Assembly (NCBI RefSeq): GCF_902459465.1
Contig: NC_047083.1
Coordinates: forward strand, 7,927,526-7,991,525
DNA length: 64,000 nt
Direction: 5' to 3'
From: Asterias rubens
Taxonomy: Eukaryota > Echinodermata > Asteroidea > Forcipulatida > Asteriidae
The notes beneath the pieces are model-generated. The model did no database searches. It saw only the letters and a program-made list of their open reading frames with translations, and was not told the DNA's origin. Within the stretch, counting starts at the first letter, position 1. Each line of letters begins with the position of its first letter. Both the position numbers and the translations under genes were made by a program. Below are positions 32,101 to 41,800 of the stretch, piece by piece.

Positions 32101-34919
32101 TACAATTATTTTTTTCCAGGGGCCATTGCCATCTACTCCTAGGGCTGAAACAGGGTTATCCCCTTTACAGTCCATATGAATGTAGACTTGGGTACCATCC
32201 GTCAGAAGCCTGGCTTGTAGAGCAGAAAGCACTACCTCCCCAACTTTATGTAGCAAATGTCACAACCGGGACTCGAACCCACACTCTGCTGATAAAACAC
32301 CAAAGCTTGAAATCGGTACTCTTGATCGCTAGGCCTTGACACGCCACAAATTGACTTACTGGCTTTGGTGTAATTCTATCATGCGTTCCCACCTGGACTT
32401 ACATTTCGTGATGTTTACATAGCGTTTTACAGTGTGGTTTTACAGTGTAGGTTTACAGCGCAAAGCTGTTTCTATTGGACTTTTATCTTTGTTTTACCAT
32501 TAACTTGATGTGTGTTAGCACTCCGTACCTTCCCGAGTTTTGTGAAAAAAAATCACAGGCATATTACTCGAATGGGGTTCGAACCCACTACCTTTATTAT
32601 TCTAGAGCAACGAATTGCGGTACCCACCATGCCCACTGCTAAATTATAGGATTCAAACTGACTCTAGCTACCAGGTTATCTCTGTGGTCTAGTCAGTAAG
32701 ACACTGCTGTACATCTGCAAAGGTCTTGGGTTCGAAGCCAACCAAGTAATATGCCTGTAACTTTGTTCACAGATCTTTGGAAAGTACTGAGTATAGACAA
32801 ATCCAGGCGCGCACCGGGCGCACGGGTGTTGAGCATCGCGCGCCACTGCTGCGGTGTCTTCAATACCTAGATTATGCACAAAAAGACACCGCAGTTGGTA
32901 ATTTTTCAATAGAGGGCGCTACCAATTTTGTTTCATTGGATTGGTCTATACAGTGCTACCACACATCGGTGTAAAGGGTAAACCAAAGTTAATATTTATT
33001 ATCCCCGATGCAAACTTAACACCTATGTTTCGACATGTGATTATTTCATTGAACAGGTGACTGAGGGTGATCAAACTGTAACCTGCGAAATCTCAGCGTT
33101 TGACGACATGAGCAAGTAAGTCAACAATCCTATAGACCTTTATCATGCTATCACCATCTGGGTCATGTTTCCCGTTTCCATGAATGCTAACATTCATTGC
33201 GCAAACATGGCACCAGACTATTATTTCGTCCAGCCTCAGTTTGGTTACAATGAGTTGGAATGGAGTAAAATCAAGATGGCCACACTGTGTGAAAGGTCTA
33301 TACAGGGTGAGTGATAAAGAAGTTGATCGGGATTGGTGATGTTTTTCAAAACAAACAAATGACACTCAAAAGTTCAGTAAAGCATATTTAACAAGCACTC
33401 TCTCCTGCTTAAGAAAAAGATTGAAATTGATCATTCCTAAAAGAGGAGTTATGTCTATTTTTTACAAAGGTACTCAATTTGCAAGCTGTCCACAGAATAC
33501 TTTACAAAACAAATGAATTACTTTTTTAAACCCGTTGCTACTTACTCATTCAGATTCAGTCAAGCATTAACAGCTACAAACATCAGTGCTTTAAGTAAAA
33601 CAGGCATAACTTCTCTGATAGAGATGGTCAATTTGTTACGTTCTTTTTTTTCTGCAGATAAGCGGGAAAGAATGCTCATTTAATTTGTGCTTCACTGGGG
33701 TTTTGAGTGTCAGTTGTTTTGTTTTTGAATCGTAAATCTCGGTGAACTTCTTTTGACTTACTCTGTAGAGCTTTTAATAAAATACATTTGTGTACTGACT
33801 CTGGCCTTGAACTTTGAACTTTGCTCTTGAAAGGAGCATAGCAATTTTTTCAGTGGTAAGGGGCGCTTCAATGGGGAAATTATACATTTGTATTGGAACT
33901 TTGCAAAGGGCACCACACCTAAGCATAGGGCACCTTGGCAGTTGCTATCAACTATTGGCAGTTGCCAATCAAACCAGGGGTCGATTTCACAAAGAGTTAG
34001 GACTAGTCCTAACTTAGGACTAGTCCTAACTTAGGACTAGTCCTAGGAGATATACAAATTGCATGGATAGTCCCTAAGTCAGGACGAGTAACTGGTCCTA
34101 ACTCTTTGTGAAGTCCACCCCAGGAACACCAGGGCGAACCCCTTCTCTTTTTGATAAGTGCACTGGGTTCTGTTTCATGTGTTACACAACACATGGGCCC
34201 AACCGCTATACGTCCTATCAACAAATGCTTTACGAATTTTGGAGTCGACAAACTCGCAACAAATAATTTGTGTCAGTTGACTTGTGCTCAACATCTTTGA
34301 AACAGGATTTTGTATTTTGTATTTGTACTTAAATAAATATTTTTATATCTTAATGTTTTTCTGTAATTTAAAAAATAGCATATAGTAAATATAGTATTTT
34401 CTTATGCTCTGTAATTTTAAACGCAATTCAGCCTCTGGCTGCCAATTTTGGATGTTTTTTTAAAAACCAATAATAAATAAATAAATAAATAAATAAATAA
34501 AGAAATAAAAACATTAGCTGCTGCAACAGCCATGTGACATCAAGAGGAAACAAGAGTGGGTTTTCCCGTTTTTTTCACCCGACTCCGATGACCGATTTAG
34601 CCTAAATTTTCACAGGTTTGTTGTTTTATATATAAGTTGTGATACACGAAGTGTGGGACTTGGACAATACTGTTTACCGAAAGTGTATAATGGCTTTAAA
34701 CTAAATTGCCAAATGTTTCTGTTTATTTACAGCAACGCAGCTGTTGAACTTCTGACTGAACAGGGTGATGGTTTTCGTTGCTATTCAGCATCTACCGATC
34801 AGATTCATGAGATAATACGCTCCGAGGACATCAACGACCTTGTTCTACTTTTGCCTTTTGTGTGCACCTTCACGTATTGTCCTTTAACAGCCTCAATCAA
34901 AACCATAAGAAGTACATAA
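28897..34919 (+). CDS. Unidentified gene 2, possible OB-fold protein (5' end not found)
   Basis: Three exons join in phase (28897-29127, 31181-31315, 33057-33115; about 141 codons). They then reach one of two ends: 33658 (immediate stop) or 34733-34919 (about 60 more codons). Visible features are a basic helical stretch around ALRESLEIIDLIIKTKNKE, RRGTHYLLRYPQDELPTAGA, and NTRLSLRGVIKN...TVTCEISAFDDMS. The last looks like beta strands 1-3 of an OB-fold such as those in RPA, where strand 3 ends in a [ST]AF[DN] motif. That comparison is inference from pattern, not a match to a named family. Between PDHX and APIP in other animals I know of no such gene. Orientation is the same as APIP. Confidence 0.6.
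29128..29300. mobile_element. Foldback element next to the exon A donor
   Basis: CACAAGCGCGAGTGAAATACGG..ATATGGCGCCTCTGCG pairs with CGTCATATTTTTCCGCATTCC..CGCAAGTGTG. The loop is around CCGAGGCTGAAGGCCG. Confidence 0.8.
29605..29785 (+). mobile_element. SINE-A head and alternative body
   Basis: ATGTCGTGGCCTAGCGGTTAAGAACACC, GGGTTTGAGTCTCAG, then TTGGATTGGGCGTAAAGCCC, the body type also seen at 23600 and 47950. Confidence 0.82.
29830..29962. repeat. Short foldback (GGCG.CACCACTTTTTCA family)
   Basis: AGTTTCCCTATGGCGTCACCACTTTTTC and GAAAAAGTGGTGGCGCCATATGGAAAGTT are complementary. It is related to 14160-14350. Confidence 0.75.
30038..30682. mobile_element. MITE with GTTAG..CTGGGCGAAT TIRs
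   Basis: GTTAGGCCTGGGCGAAT on the left and ATTCGCCCAGCACTAAC on the right. The interior is rich in CGGATATCC/GAATATCCGGTTA words and holds two GCGCCCTCTAGCGG. It is similar in design to 25616-25975. The target duplication is unclear. Confidence 0.8.
30865..31015. mobile_element. Foldback element, relative of 29128
   Basis: GTTATCACACGCACGCTCGTGG..ATATAGCGCGTCTGCGCCCCATAT and ATATGGGATGCAGATGCGCTATAT..CACTTGTGTGATAAC. Confidence 0.82.
31181..31315 (+). CDS. Unidentified gene 2, exon B
   Basis: The acceptor is GTTTTGTCACAG and the donor AAAAAT|GTGAGT. It encodes 45 codons, IFTTYAFHIPKEVEAAYYEA to TRLSLRGVIKN. Confidence 0.65.
31398..31787 (-). mobile_element. F1 MITE, complete
   Basis: Reverse, both TIRs; the dyad arm is shortened. 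Confidence 0.9.
31800..32257 (-). pseudogene. Protein-like reading frame with internal stop, unknown family
   Basis: The minus strand reads about 150 codons of protein-like sequence (for example GTQVYIHMDCKGDNPVSALG and KKKILALITVSGVVQTWTV), broken by one TGA near 31963. The style resembles beta-propeller repeats. A perfect donor CCTCAG|GTAAGT on the minus strand lies just after the stop, near 31950. The segment is cut at both sides by repeats (an F1 MITE ending at 31787, a SINE starting at 32257). It could be a pseudogene fragment or an exon misread by one frame. Confidence 0.35.
32257..32346 (-). mobile_element. SINE-A head fragment
   Basis: Minus: GTCAAGGCCTAGCGATCAAGAG and GGGTTCGAGTCCCGGTTGTGAC. 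Confidence 0.8.
32505..33012 (+). mobile_element. SINE-B pair: inverted fragment then long copy
   Basis: 32510-32605 is minus (ACTCGAATGGGGTTCGAACCC). 32670-33010 is plus (GGTCTAGTCAGTAAGACACTG, GGTCTTGGGTTCGAAGCCA) with an extra insert 32800-32935 containing GCACCGGGCGCACGGGTG and GCGCCACTGCTGCGGTGTC with its inverse GACACCGCAGTTGG. Confidence 0.75.
33057..33115 (+). CDS. Unidentified gene 2, exon C
   Basis: The acceptor is CATTGAACAG and the donor GAGCAA|GTAAGT. It encodes VTEGDQTVTCEISAFDDMS and two bases of the next codon. Confidence 0.65.
33128..33308. mobile_element. Short TIR element (TATAGACCTTT ends)
   Basis: TATAGACCTTTATCATGC on the left and GTGTGAAAGGTCTATA on the right. It resembles the 39347 element. 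It begins about 14 bases after the exon C donor. Confidence 0.65.
33658..33790 (+). CDS. Unidentified gene 2, short-form terminal exon (stop and 3' UTR)
   Basis: It follows TTTTTTTTCTGCAG. Joined to exon C the codons read AAA TAA, so the protein would end ..FDDMSK. An AATAAA polyadenylation signal lies at 33776-33781, which supports a real transcript end. Confidence 0.45.
33776..33781 (+). terminator. Polyadenylation signal AATAAA (short form of gene 2)
   Basis: A canonical hexamer about 115 bases after the stop codon formed at the 33658 splice acceptor. Confidence 0.4.
33968..34125. mobile_element. F4 palindromic repeat
   Basis: GATTTCACAAAGAGTTAGGAC to GTCCTAACTCTTTGTGAAGT, with TAGTCCTAACTTAGGACTAG twice. 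Confidence 0.88.
34126..34500. other. SINE-A body scrap and AT-rich tail-like DNA
   Basis: GAACACCAGGGCGAACCCCTTCTC (34128-34200) matches 47940-48010. Then T-rich DNA ends in (AAAT)n at 34470-34505, like a retroelement 3' tail. Confidence 0.5.
34547..34703. mobile_element. F2 MITE, right half only
   Basis: CAAGAGTGGGTTTTCCCG to CGAAAGTGTATAATGGCTTTAAA. Confidence 0.85.
34733..34919 (+). CDS. Unidentified gene 2, alternative long-form exon
   Basis: The acceptor is TTTATTTACAG. Joined to exon C the frame stays open: NNAAVELLTEQGDGFRCYSA, then STDQIHEIIRSEDINDL, ending in a stop at 34917. Amino-acid composition is protein-like up to about 34845. The last 20 residues are hydrophobic and Cys-rich and may be read-through past an unseen donor. 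A truncated F2 MITE ends about 30 bases upstream of the acceptor. Confidence 0.5.
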
Positions 34920-35189
34920 ACTTAAAGGGAAAGTACTTCAGTGTTTTTACCTGGGCCCAATGAGCCAGGTATTAGTAAGCCTTTATGAAGTATGGCAGAC
35001 ACAATGGTACAACACTTTATGGTTTGGGTAAACTTGTCTGTATACACCCAAACCAAACAGTCAGTTCTATCACGTCCGCCATACCTCATTAAGGCTTATT
35101 TGACGTGCTTGATCACAAGTTACCACTTCAATTTGAATTGCAGACTGTCCAGACAGTTGCTATGTGACATGATTGGGGGCAAGCTTTTG

Positions 35190-35554
35190 CTTAAAGGGTG
35201 TATGTACTTTTTGTAGGAAAAAAAACACAATGTCCACAGATTTACACTAAACTCACACAGTTTGAAGATAATGATAGTAGAAAGCTTCCCTGAAAATATT
35301 ACCTGCTGAGGTGCTGTAGTTTTTGGGAAATGAGTAAAACAATGTCATGAAAATAATTTTGGTCTCATGAGACCAAAATTATTTTAAGCATTTACAAAAG
35401 TATTTTCATGACATTGTTTTACCCATTTCTCAAAAACTATAGCACCTCAGTAAGTAATATTTGAAGGGAAGCTTTCCACTATCATTATCTTCAAACCCTG
35501 TAAGTTTAATGTAAATCTATAGACGTTTTGAAAAAGTACCCAAATCCATTAAGA
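35190..35554. mobile_element. F5 foldback element
   Basis: TTAAAGGGTGTATGTACTTTTTG to AAAAAGTACCCAAATCCATTAAG. The centre is TTTTGGTCTCATGAGACCAAAA, a perfect 22-base palindrome. Confidence 0.88.
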
Positions 35555-35774
35555 GACAGTGAACACCCATACATGATTCTGAATGGATGTGAATGGCACA
35601 ATGGTGTCGGGGTTTGCTCATCTGGAGGTTGCTATGCAAAAGCTTGTCCCAAACCATTTCAGATAAGCAACTGTCTCTATAGTCTGAGGAATTCAAATGT
35701 AAGCGGTACATTGTGACTAAGCAAGTCATTGTACCAGACAATATTCAAATCCAACTCGTAAATGGCTTATTTCT

Positions 35775-36020
35775 TAGAGCTGCTTTCATAGCCAGCTTAC
35801 CGTAAGCACACAAAAAGGCATTCCACATTGTGACATAATTATTAGTGCTTACTGCATGAAAATTAATGATGTTACAATGCAAATCCATAGTGAACGTGCA
35901 AGATGGCCGCCTACTTTTCTTGCTTATCCATGAAGCACGCTTACACCTTAGCCAATTTTTCTGCTACAGTTAGCGCTGAAATGTGCTTACCATTAAGCAG
36001 CTTAATGAAATTGGGCCCAG
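35775..36020. mobile_element. F3-like foldback, diverged
   Basis: TTAGAGCTGCTTTCATAGCC..TACCGTAAGCAC and ..GTGCTTACCATTAAGCAGC then TGAAATTGGGCCC. Confidence 0.65.
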
Positions 36021-36094
36021 TTTATTTTGGGAATAAAAAAACTTGCACACAAACTCGAATGCAATTTTTATAAGACCGTCACTTGGTGTTGTGC

Positions 36095-36293
36095 AAAGCC
36101 CGGTTCGTACTTCCTGCAAATGTGAATGCGAAGCGAGTTTTGCGTAAATGTGACGTCACAGCCCTCCTTTCGCAGTGATATTCGCAAGTGAGTTGAGCAA
36201 AGTTGAACTGCTGCGAATTATTCGTTGCGAATATGTGACGTCAACATTTGTATCGCATTCGCATTGGGAGGAAGTATGAACCGGGCTTAAGAG
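36095..36293. mobile_element. MITE with AGCCCGGTTCGTACTTCCTG-type TIRs
   Basis: AAAGCCCGGTTCGTACTTCC and GGAAGTATGAACCGGGCTT. Inner arms GAATGCGAA..TGTGACGTCA / TGTGACGTCA..CGCATTCGC. A second, partial copy lies at the right window edge. Confidence 0.85.
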
Positions 36294-36474
36294 TTTTGGC
36301 AAGCAAGATTATTTTTAGTTTTTTCTTGCCATTAAAAACTTATTTTGTGTCAATCAAAGTCAAGTTTGACACCAATCTTTGCAAAATCTTAAAAAGCTAT
36401 TCTTATTCTCCAGTTTCAAGTATCGCATCATTCCACTGACCTATTTAAAAATGACAAAGTAAGGGCCATACTTT

Positions 36475-36862
36475 GTGAAAGACAGTGGACACTATTGGTA
36501 ATTGTCAAAGACCAGTCTCCTCCCTTGGTGTAACTCAACATATGCCATAAAATAACAAACCTGTGAAGATTTTAGCTCAAACGGTCGTCAAAGTTGCGAG
36601 ATAATAATGAAAGGAAAAACACCCTTGTCACACAAAGTTGTGTGCTTTCAGATGCTTGATTTCGAAACCTCAATTCTAAATCTGAGGTCTCGAAATCAAA
36701 TTCGTGGAAAACAACTTCTTTCTCGAAAACTACGTGAGGGAGCCGTTTCTCACAATGTTTTATACTATCAACCTATACTATCAACCATTACTCGTCACAA
36801 AGTAAGGTTTTATGGTCATAATTATTTTGAGTAATTACCTATAGTGTCCACTGTTTTTAAAG
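36475..36862 (+). mobile_element. F1 MITE, complete
   Basis: Forward; a 12-base repeat (CTATACTATCAA) is duplicated inside. Confidence 0.9.
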
Positions 36863-38793
36863 ACCCCAAAAAATTGTTTCTTTTTATTTGTTGTTATAAA
36901 GATGGAAATGGTAATAAGCATCATGTGAAATGATTTTATCTGAAATTCCCTCGTTGATAAGAATCTATAAAAATGTTGTCAATAAATTTTGATCTCCAAA
37001 CATTTTTCAGTAATGTGCATTTTGTGAATGCTTCAACCAGAGATGCACTTGGTGCCACATTGCTATTCAATGAAGGCCTAAAAGTTGGACATTCTTGATG
37101 AAAATAATACAGTGACAGTTTTTGCGGTTTTCTCAAAAAGTATAGACTTTGTAGACTGAAAAAAAGAAGAAAAAAAACCAAGATCAAAACTTGAAACTCC
37201 CCCCCCCCCCAAACTGGGGGAGCAGTGATCTAATATCTGTTAATTTGAATTACGTTGTCCTTCAGTTCATAGTGTTTTTCAGTTCATAGGATAGCGTGTC
37301 AAAAGTTACAAATCAAAATTTTGGGTGGATGACTGGATCAAAACAAATTCCCCCAAAAGATCAGCGTTTTTAAAGATTGATTATTCTGATTAGCTAGCCC
37401 CTTTATGTATATATATGTAATGATTTATCTATAATCATTTATTTTTTATAATAATTGAAACTTTATGTTGCACAAAACATAACTATTAACACTTTCATCA
37501 GCTAATCATATGCACCTTTTAAAACTTTTAAATTAAACTTAATATAGTTTTGTACTTTCATATGTTTATTTGTCTATTTTTAAATTCAAAAAAGTTATTT
37601 GTTTGTCTATTAAAAATAATAAAAACAAGAAGTTTACGCATTTACACTTTTGTTGTTCCTTATTGCAGTAAAATTTGAAGCCTAGTAGACAACAATTAAA
37701 TTGAGTTGGGTTCTCGGCACAAGCTTGAGTCAAAATTTGTTCACACAATATACATTGCAAAAGCTTTTATTGATTGGAATGAGATTTTTAGGCCATTGTT
37801 TTATGGGGAAGGAAAGAAAAATTGTTTTTCCCACTGGTAATGGACCTTTTTCCGACTACCACGAGCTTGGGATTTTCTGGCTTTGCCTATTATTATTACA
37901 AATTCTTCTCAAGACTTCTTTGTTATTGTTACATTGACTATCTGTTGGAAAGGAAATAAACGTCTTGAAATGAAATGAATTAACTATGTTTTAACCAATT
38001 AATTTAGTATTTTCCCGCAAACTTTCAAATAACAGAATACCTCAAATGATCGGTTGCTGTGTTTTCAGGAAATTGAATTTTGTGTGTGAAAAGGTTTTTT
38101 TTTTTTTTTTGCATATATTGCTTTTAAAGTTTTCCAACCGACGTTTAAAAAAAAAATTCAGCCAACTCAGCCAATTACTGCATGACCACGTGTAGGGTGC
38201 GGGTCAGTTAAAATGGACAACCGTTTTTTGTATGTAGGCGGGGCTTAATAGCTTTGATAGGGGAGGGTTGCAAGTATAGCTTATGACTTTCCAATCATGT
38301 TTGAAAGGAAATGAAAGCGGAAAAGAAATTTATTTTTAAGAGGCTCAAATAAAAGGACAATTTTCTTTCCTCGCCACAAGGTGTGCTCATGAAAGTTAGG
38401 TTTTGATTTTGGAAAAAATGCCCTGAACAGCGCCACCAATGTGACGAGTTCGGCAAATAACCTAGTCTGCTAAAAGTTGGTTCAAGCAAGTGAAAGTGTT
38501 CAACTGTAAGTTAACACGAACTTTTGAAGCTTTGTTTCCATAAACAATATTTATTTGTAGCGTTTCGCTGTTTGAAATGATAACAAAATCTTCTTTCAAA
38601 GTTCCTATAATTACTTTCTGACCATTTATCGACTCTATCGAGGCGTGTTTTATTTCGATTCTTAGTATTTGGAATTCGGCAAGTAATCGAATACAGGGTG
38701 TTTATTTATTTGTACAGTGCTTTAACTTTTTGGTGCAGGATGTCTCGGGGGCGGTAAAAAGCTGAGGTACAAAACTGGCGAAAACTTTCAATC
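36863..38793. other. Unassigned DNA upstream of APIP
   Basis: AT-rich, with a C10 run at 37201 and poly-T at 38098. A plausible acceptor (CTTATTGCAG, 37668) and AATAAA (37956) could bound a terminal exon of gene 2, but the intervening frame is not protein-like. The last 200 bases before 38794 are the likely APIP promoter; I see no clear TATA box. Confidence 0.4.
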
Positions 38794-38814
38794 ATGGATC
38801 AGCGATATGAAAAG
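38794..38814 (+). CDS. APIP: APIP exon 1 (start)
   Basis: Seven codons, MDQRYEK, with donor AAAAG|GTAAAT. It joins in phase to [11 protein letters not shown]. The ATG context is TCAATCATGG (G at +4). No other ATG nearby joins in frame to exon 2 as far as I can see. Confidence 0.7.
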
Positions 38815-41800
38815 GTAAATATTGCCTGGTATTTGTGGATTTTTGTATTGCTTTACAGCTGTCACAAAAACACAACAATGAATGAACACTACGAAAACAA
38901 TCTTGTGCTATAAATCAAATGTCTGTAAAACTCGTACGTAGTGCAATTTCATTGAATGAAATTGCATGGCATGGGTTTTCCCCTTTATTTTATTTGTCCC
39001 CACAAAAACCAATCACACACCTAGTGACCTATCAATTATTTAAAGCTGAATATTTCTCTTTTTCTTCTTCATCCCCTTATTGGCGCTAAGTAGGCTGCGT
39101 TTTTTTATGTGCTGAGTGCGTAAATAATTCTTAAATACTCGGAGCAGCTAGACATACGATATTTCTTCAGTATGTTGGATTGGTCGAGAAGTCATCACGT
39201 TGGGGTGTTTAAACGGGTGATATAAACACGACCAGAGCTTCGGCTGTTTATGCACGTTACGGACTAAGCGCTGCGTGTGGTGCATTCTGTATCCCTGCAA
39301 CTGTGCAGCCGTAGTCTTGTACACGCGAGATGGGAATAACACAACAGACCTTATGCACATGACGTCATTTTTAGTACGGCGCCCCCGCATTGAGGTCAAA
39401 AGGAGGTTGTTCATTGGCCAATCTATGTGCGTTTCGATTGTTTCGTCACCGTTTGACCTCAAAGATGGCTGCTGGATGACGTCAATGCATAAGGTCTATA
39501 AAAGAGTAGTGACTCGTCAAATGATCGTTTAAAACCGTACTAATTTTTGAATATTTTTTTTCTATATTTAAATAAACCTTGCTACTTTTTATTATTTGTG
39601 TTTTTTAGGAGCATCCAAGAAATCTCATCCCTGAGTTATTGACTCATTTCTACCATCTTGGTTGGGTTACAGGAACTGGAGGAGGGCTTAGCATCAGAAA
39701 AGGGTAAGTCACTTAAAGGAACACGTTGCCTTGGCTCGGACGAGTCGGTAAAAAGTGTTTGTAACCATTTTTTATATGGTTGGAAAGATGTTTTAAAAGT
39801 AGAATACAATGATCTACACAAGTTTGCCTCGAAATCATTGTATTCTACTTTTACAGCATCTTTCTACCCATACATGCATTTTCAAAAAATGGTTAAAATG
39901 CTTTTCAAAGACCAACTCGTTCCTTTAAAATATAATATTTGATTTTCTTTGCTGTAAATTAACACCGTGTATCTACTTGCCCGGTAGAGTTTGTCCTTAG
40001 AACTGTCTTTCTTATTCTACTACCGTAGAGTGTCATGGCCGAGTGGTTAAGAGCATCGAATTCAAGTTCTGGTGCTGATTCACCGGAGTGTGGGTTCGAA
40101 TCCCGGTCGTGACACTTGTGTCCTTGAGCAAGACACTTTACTATAATTGCTTCTCTTCACCCAGGGGTATAAATGGGTACCTGCGAGGGTAGAGGTTGAT
40201 ATTGTGAATGAAAAAGCCACAAGTGCCTTACAGGCAGCTCAGGGCTGTATACTCCCAAGGGAGCTGAGAAACATTACAGGGATGTTATTGGCCCCATGAC
40301 CAGGGGACTAATGTAAAGCGCATTGATACGGTTATTGTGAAATGCGCTATATAAGAATTTGTTATTAATTACCGCGGAGTAGATTTTTTTGATGTCCGGG
40401 ATACTTCTCAGCTCTGAAAAGAACTGTCCTGCTTTTTAACTACTACCCAGGCAGAAGGTATATAAAATTGGCTGGGACTACTAGTGACAGGATCGTAATT
40501 AATTGCACTACTGCAGAGTCATGTCTTGAATCGACAGGAACACTCATGGTGTTATCGTAAACCATATAATAATGATACCTCACCATGCAATGCCTCAAAT
40601 CCTATACCACTTTAAAATAGCACTACATGTACAAGTGCGTTTTGGCGATCCCAACCAAGCCCAACGGAATCAACAAGTCGGATACAGGTTGGTCTGCACC
40701 GCCTCGCGACTACAGTTCAACCAAACACGCGAAAACGCTGGCCAATGACCTAAGCTGTTAAAAACATGTTTGTGGTTGGGGCTGCAAAGCGCACTCCATG
40801 TGAGATAAAGCCGTGTTGGTATCTGGCCCGACTTACGAATCGTCCCATCCCTGTAGTTTGGACCAGTCCCAAACTATTAGCTTGGACTGGGACACTTGCC
40901 CGATAGTGCGGCAGTGATGTAGATAACCACCATCATGATATTTTGTATTATGTTTTAAAGTGATGATTTTCTTTTCTCAACAGCAACGAAATATATATAG
41001 CGCCCTCAGGAGTCCAAAAAGAGAGAGTGCAGGTAAATTTATAGAGCTTTTTACAACATTTTGGTTTATATTTTGTTTTATATTTGTCCCAGTCCAACAT
41101 TTGTTTCTCCAAAGTAAATAAACACAGCACAAAAATGTTGTCAAATTACGTGTTACATTTCCGTGAGTGATACTTTTTTGGAACCATGACCTGGGCTTTG
41201 AATCAATCGGGTATTTAACTAATGGTCGAGCAGTTAAGAGCATTGAGAAGTCAAGCTCTGGTTTTTTGGATCAGCAGAGTGTGGGTTCGAGTCCCAATCA
41301 TTACAACTTAAAGACAGTGGACACTATTGGTAATTGTCAAAGACCAGTCTTCTCACTTGGTATATCTCTTTTTTTTTTCCCGTAGCCTGAAGATCTCTTT
41401 GTGACCACGATAGAAGACGAAGATATCTCTGTACCGCCTGCTCATAAGAAGTTAAAGAAAAGTCAATGCACACCTCTGTTTATGAATGCATACTCGCTCA
41501 GAAGTAAGTCTATTTGTTTCTTCTTCAAAGGGGCCAAGAGCGCCCTCTTGCATCCATGAAATGAATTTGTAATTATTGAAGCTTTTCTGATGAAATTTAG
41601 TTGTTTGTTGTGCATGCTCAGTTTTTGTTAATGCTGTGTAGTTTTCTATGCGTAGTGTTCCAAATACTTGTTGTTGTTATTATTATTATTATTAGTCGTC
41701 ACTACTTAGAAATTCTAAAAATTGTACTTTAAATGTCATAGTCAACATTACACCCTGCTGCAGCTGTTACAAGTTCTTGTGCAATCGGAAATACACATAC

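Noticed and set aside
40030..40110. A tRNA-Ser or tRNA-Leu gene
   Set aside because: Boxes A and B are good, but the acceptor and anticodon stems do not form a convincing cloverleaf, and the same head occurs in many copies attached to a SINE body.
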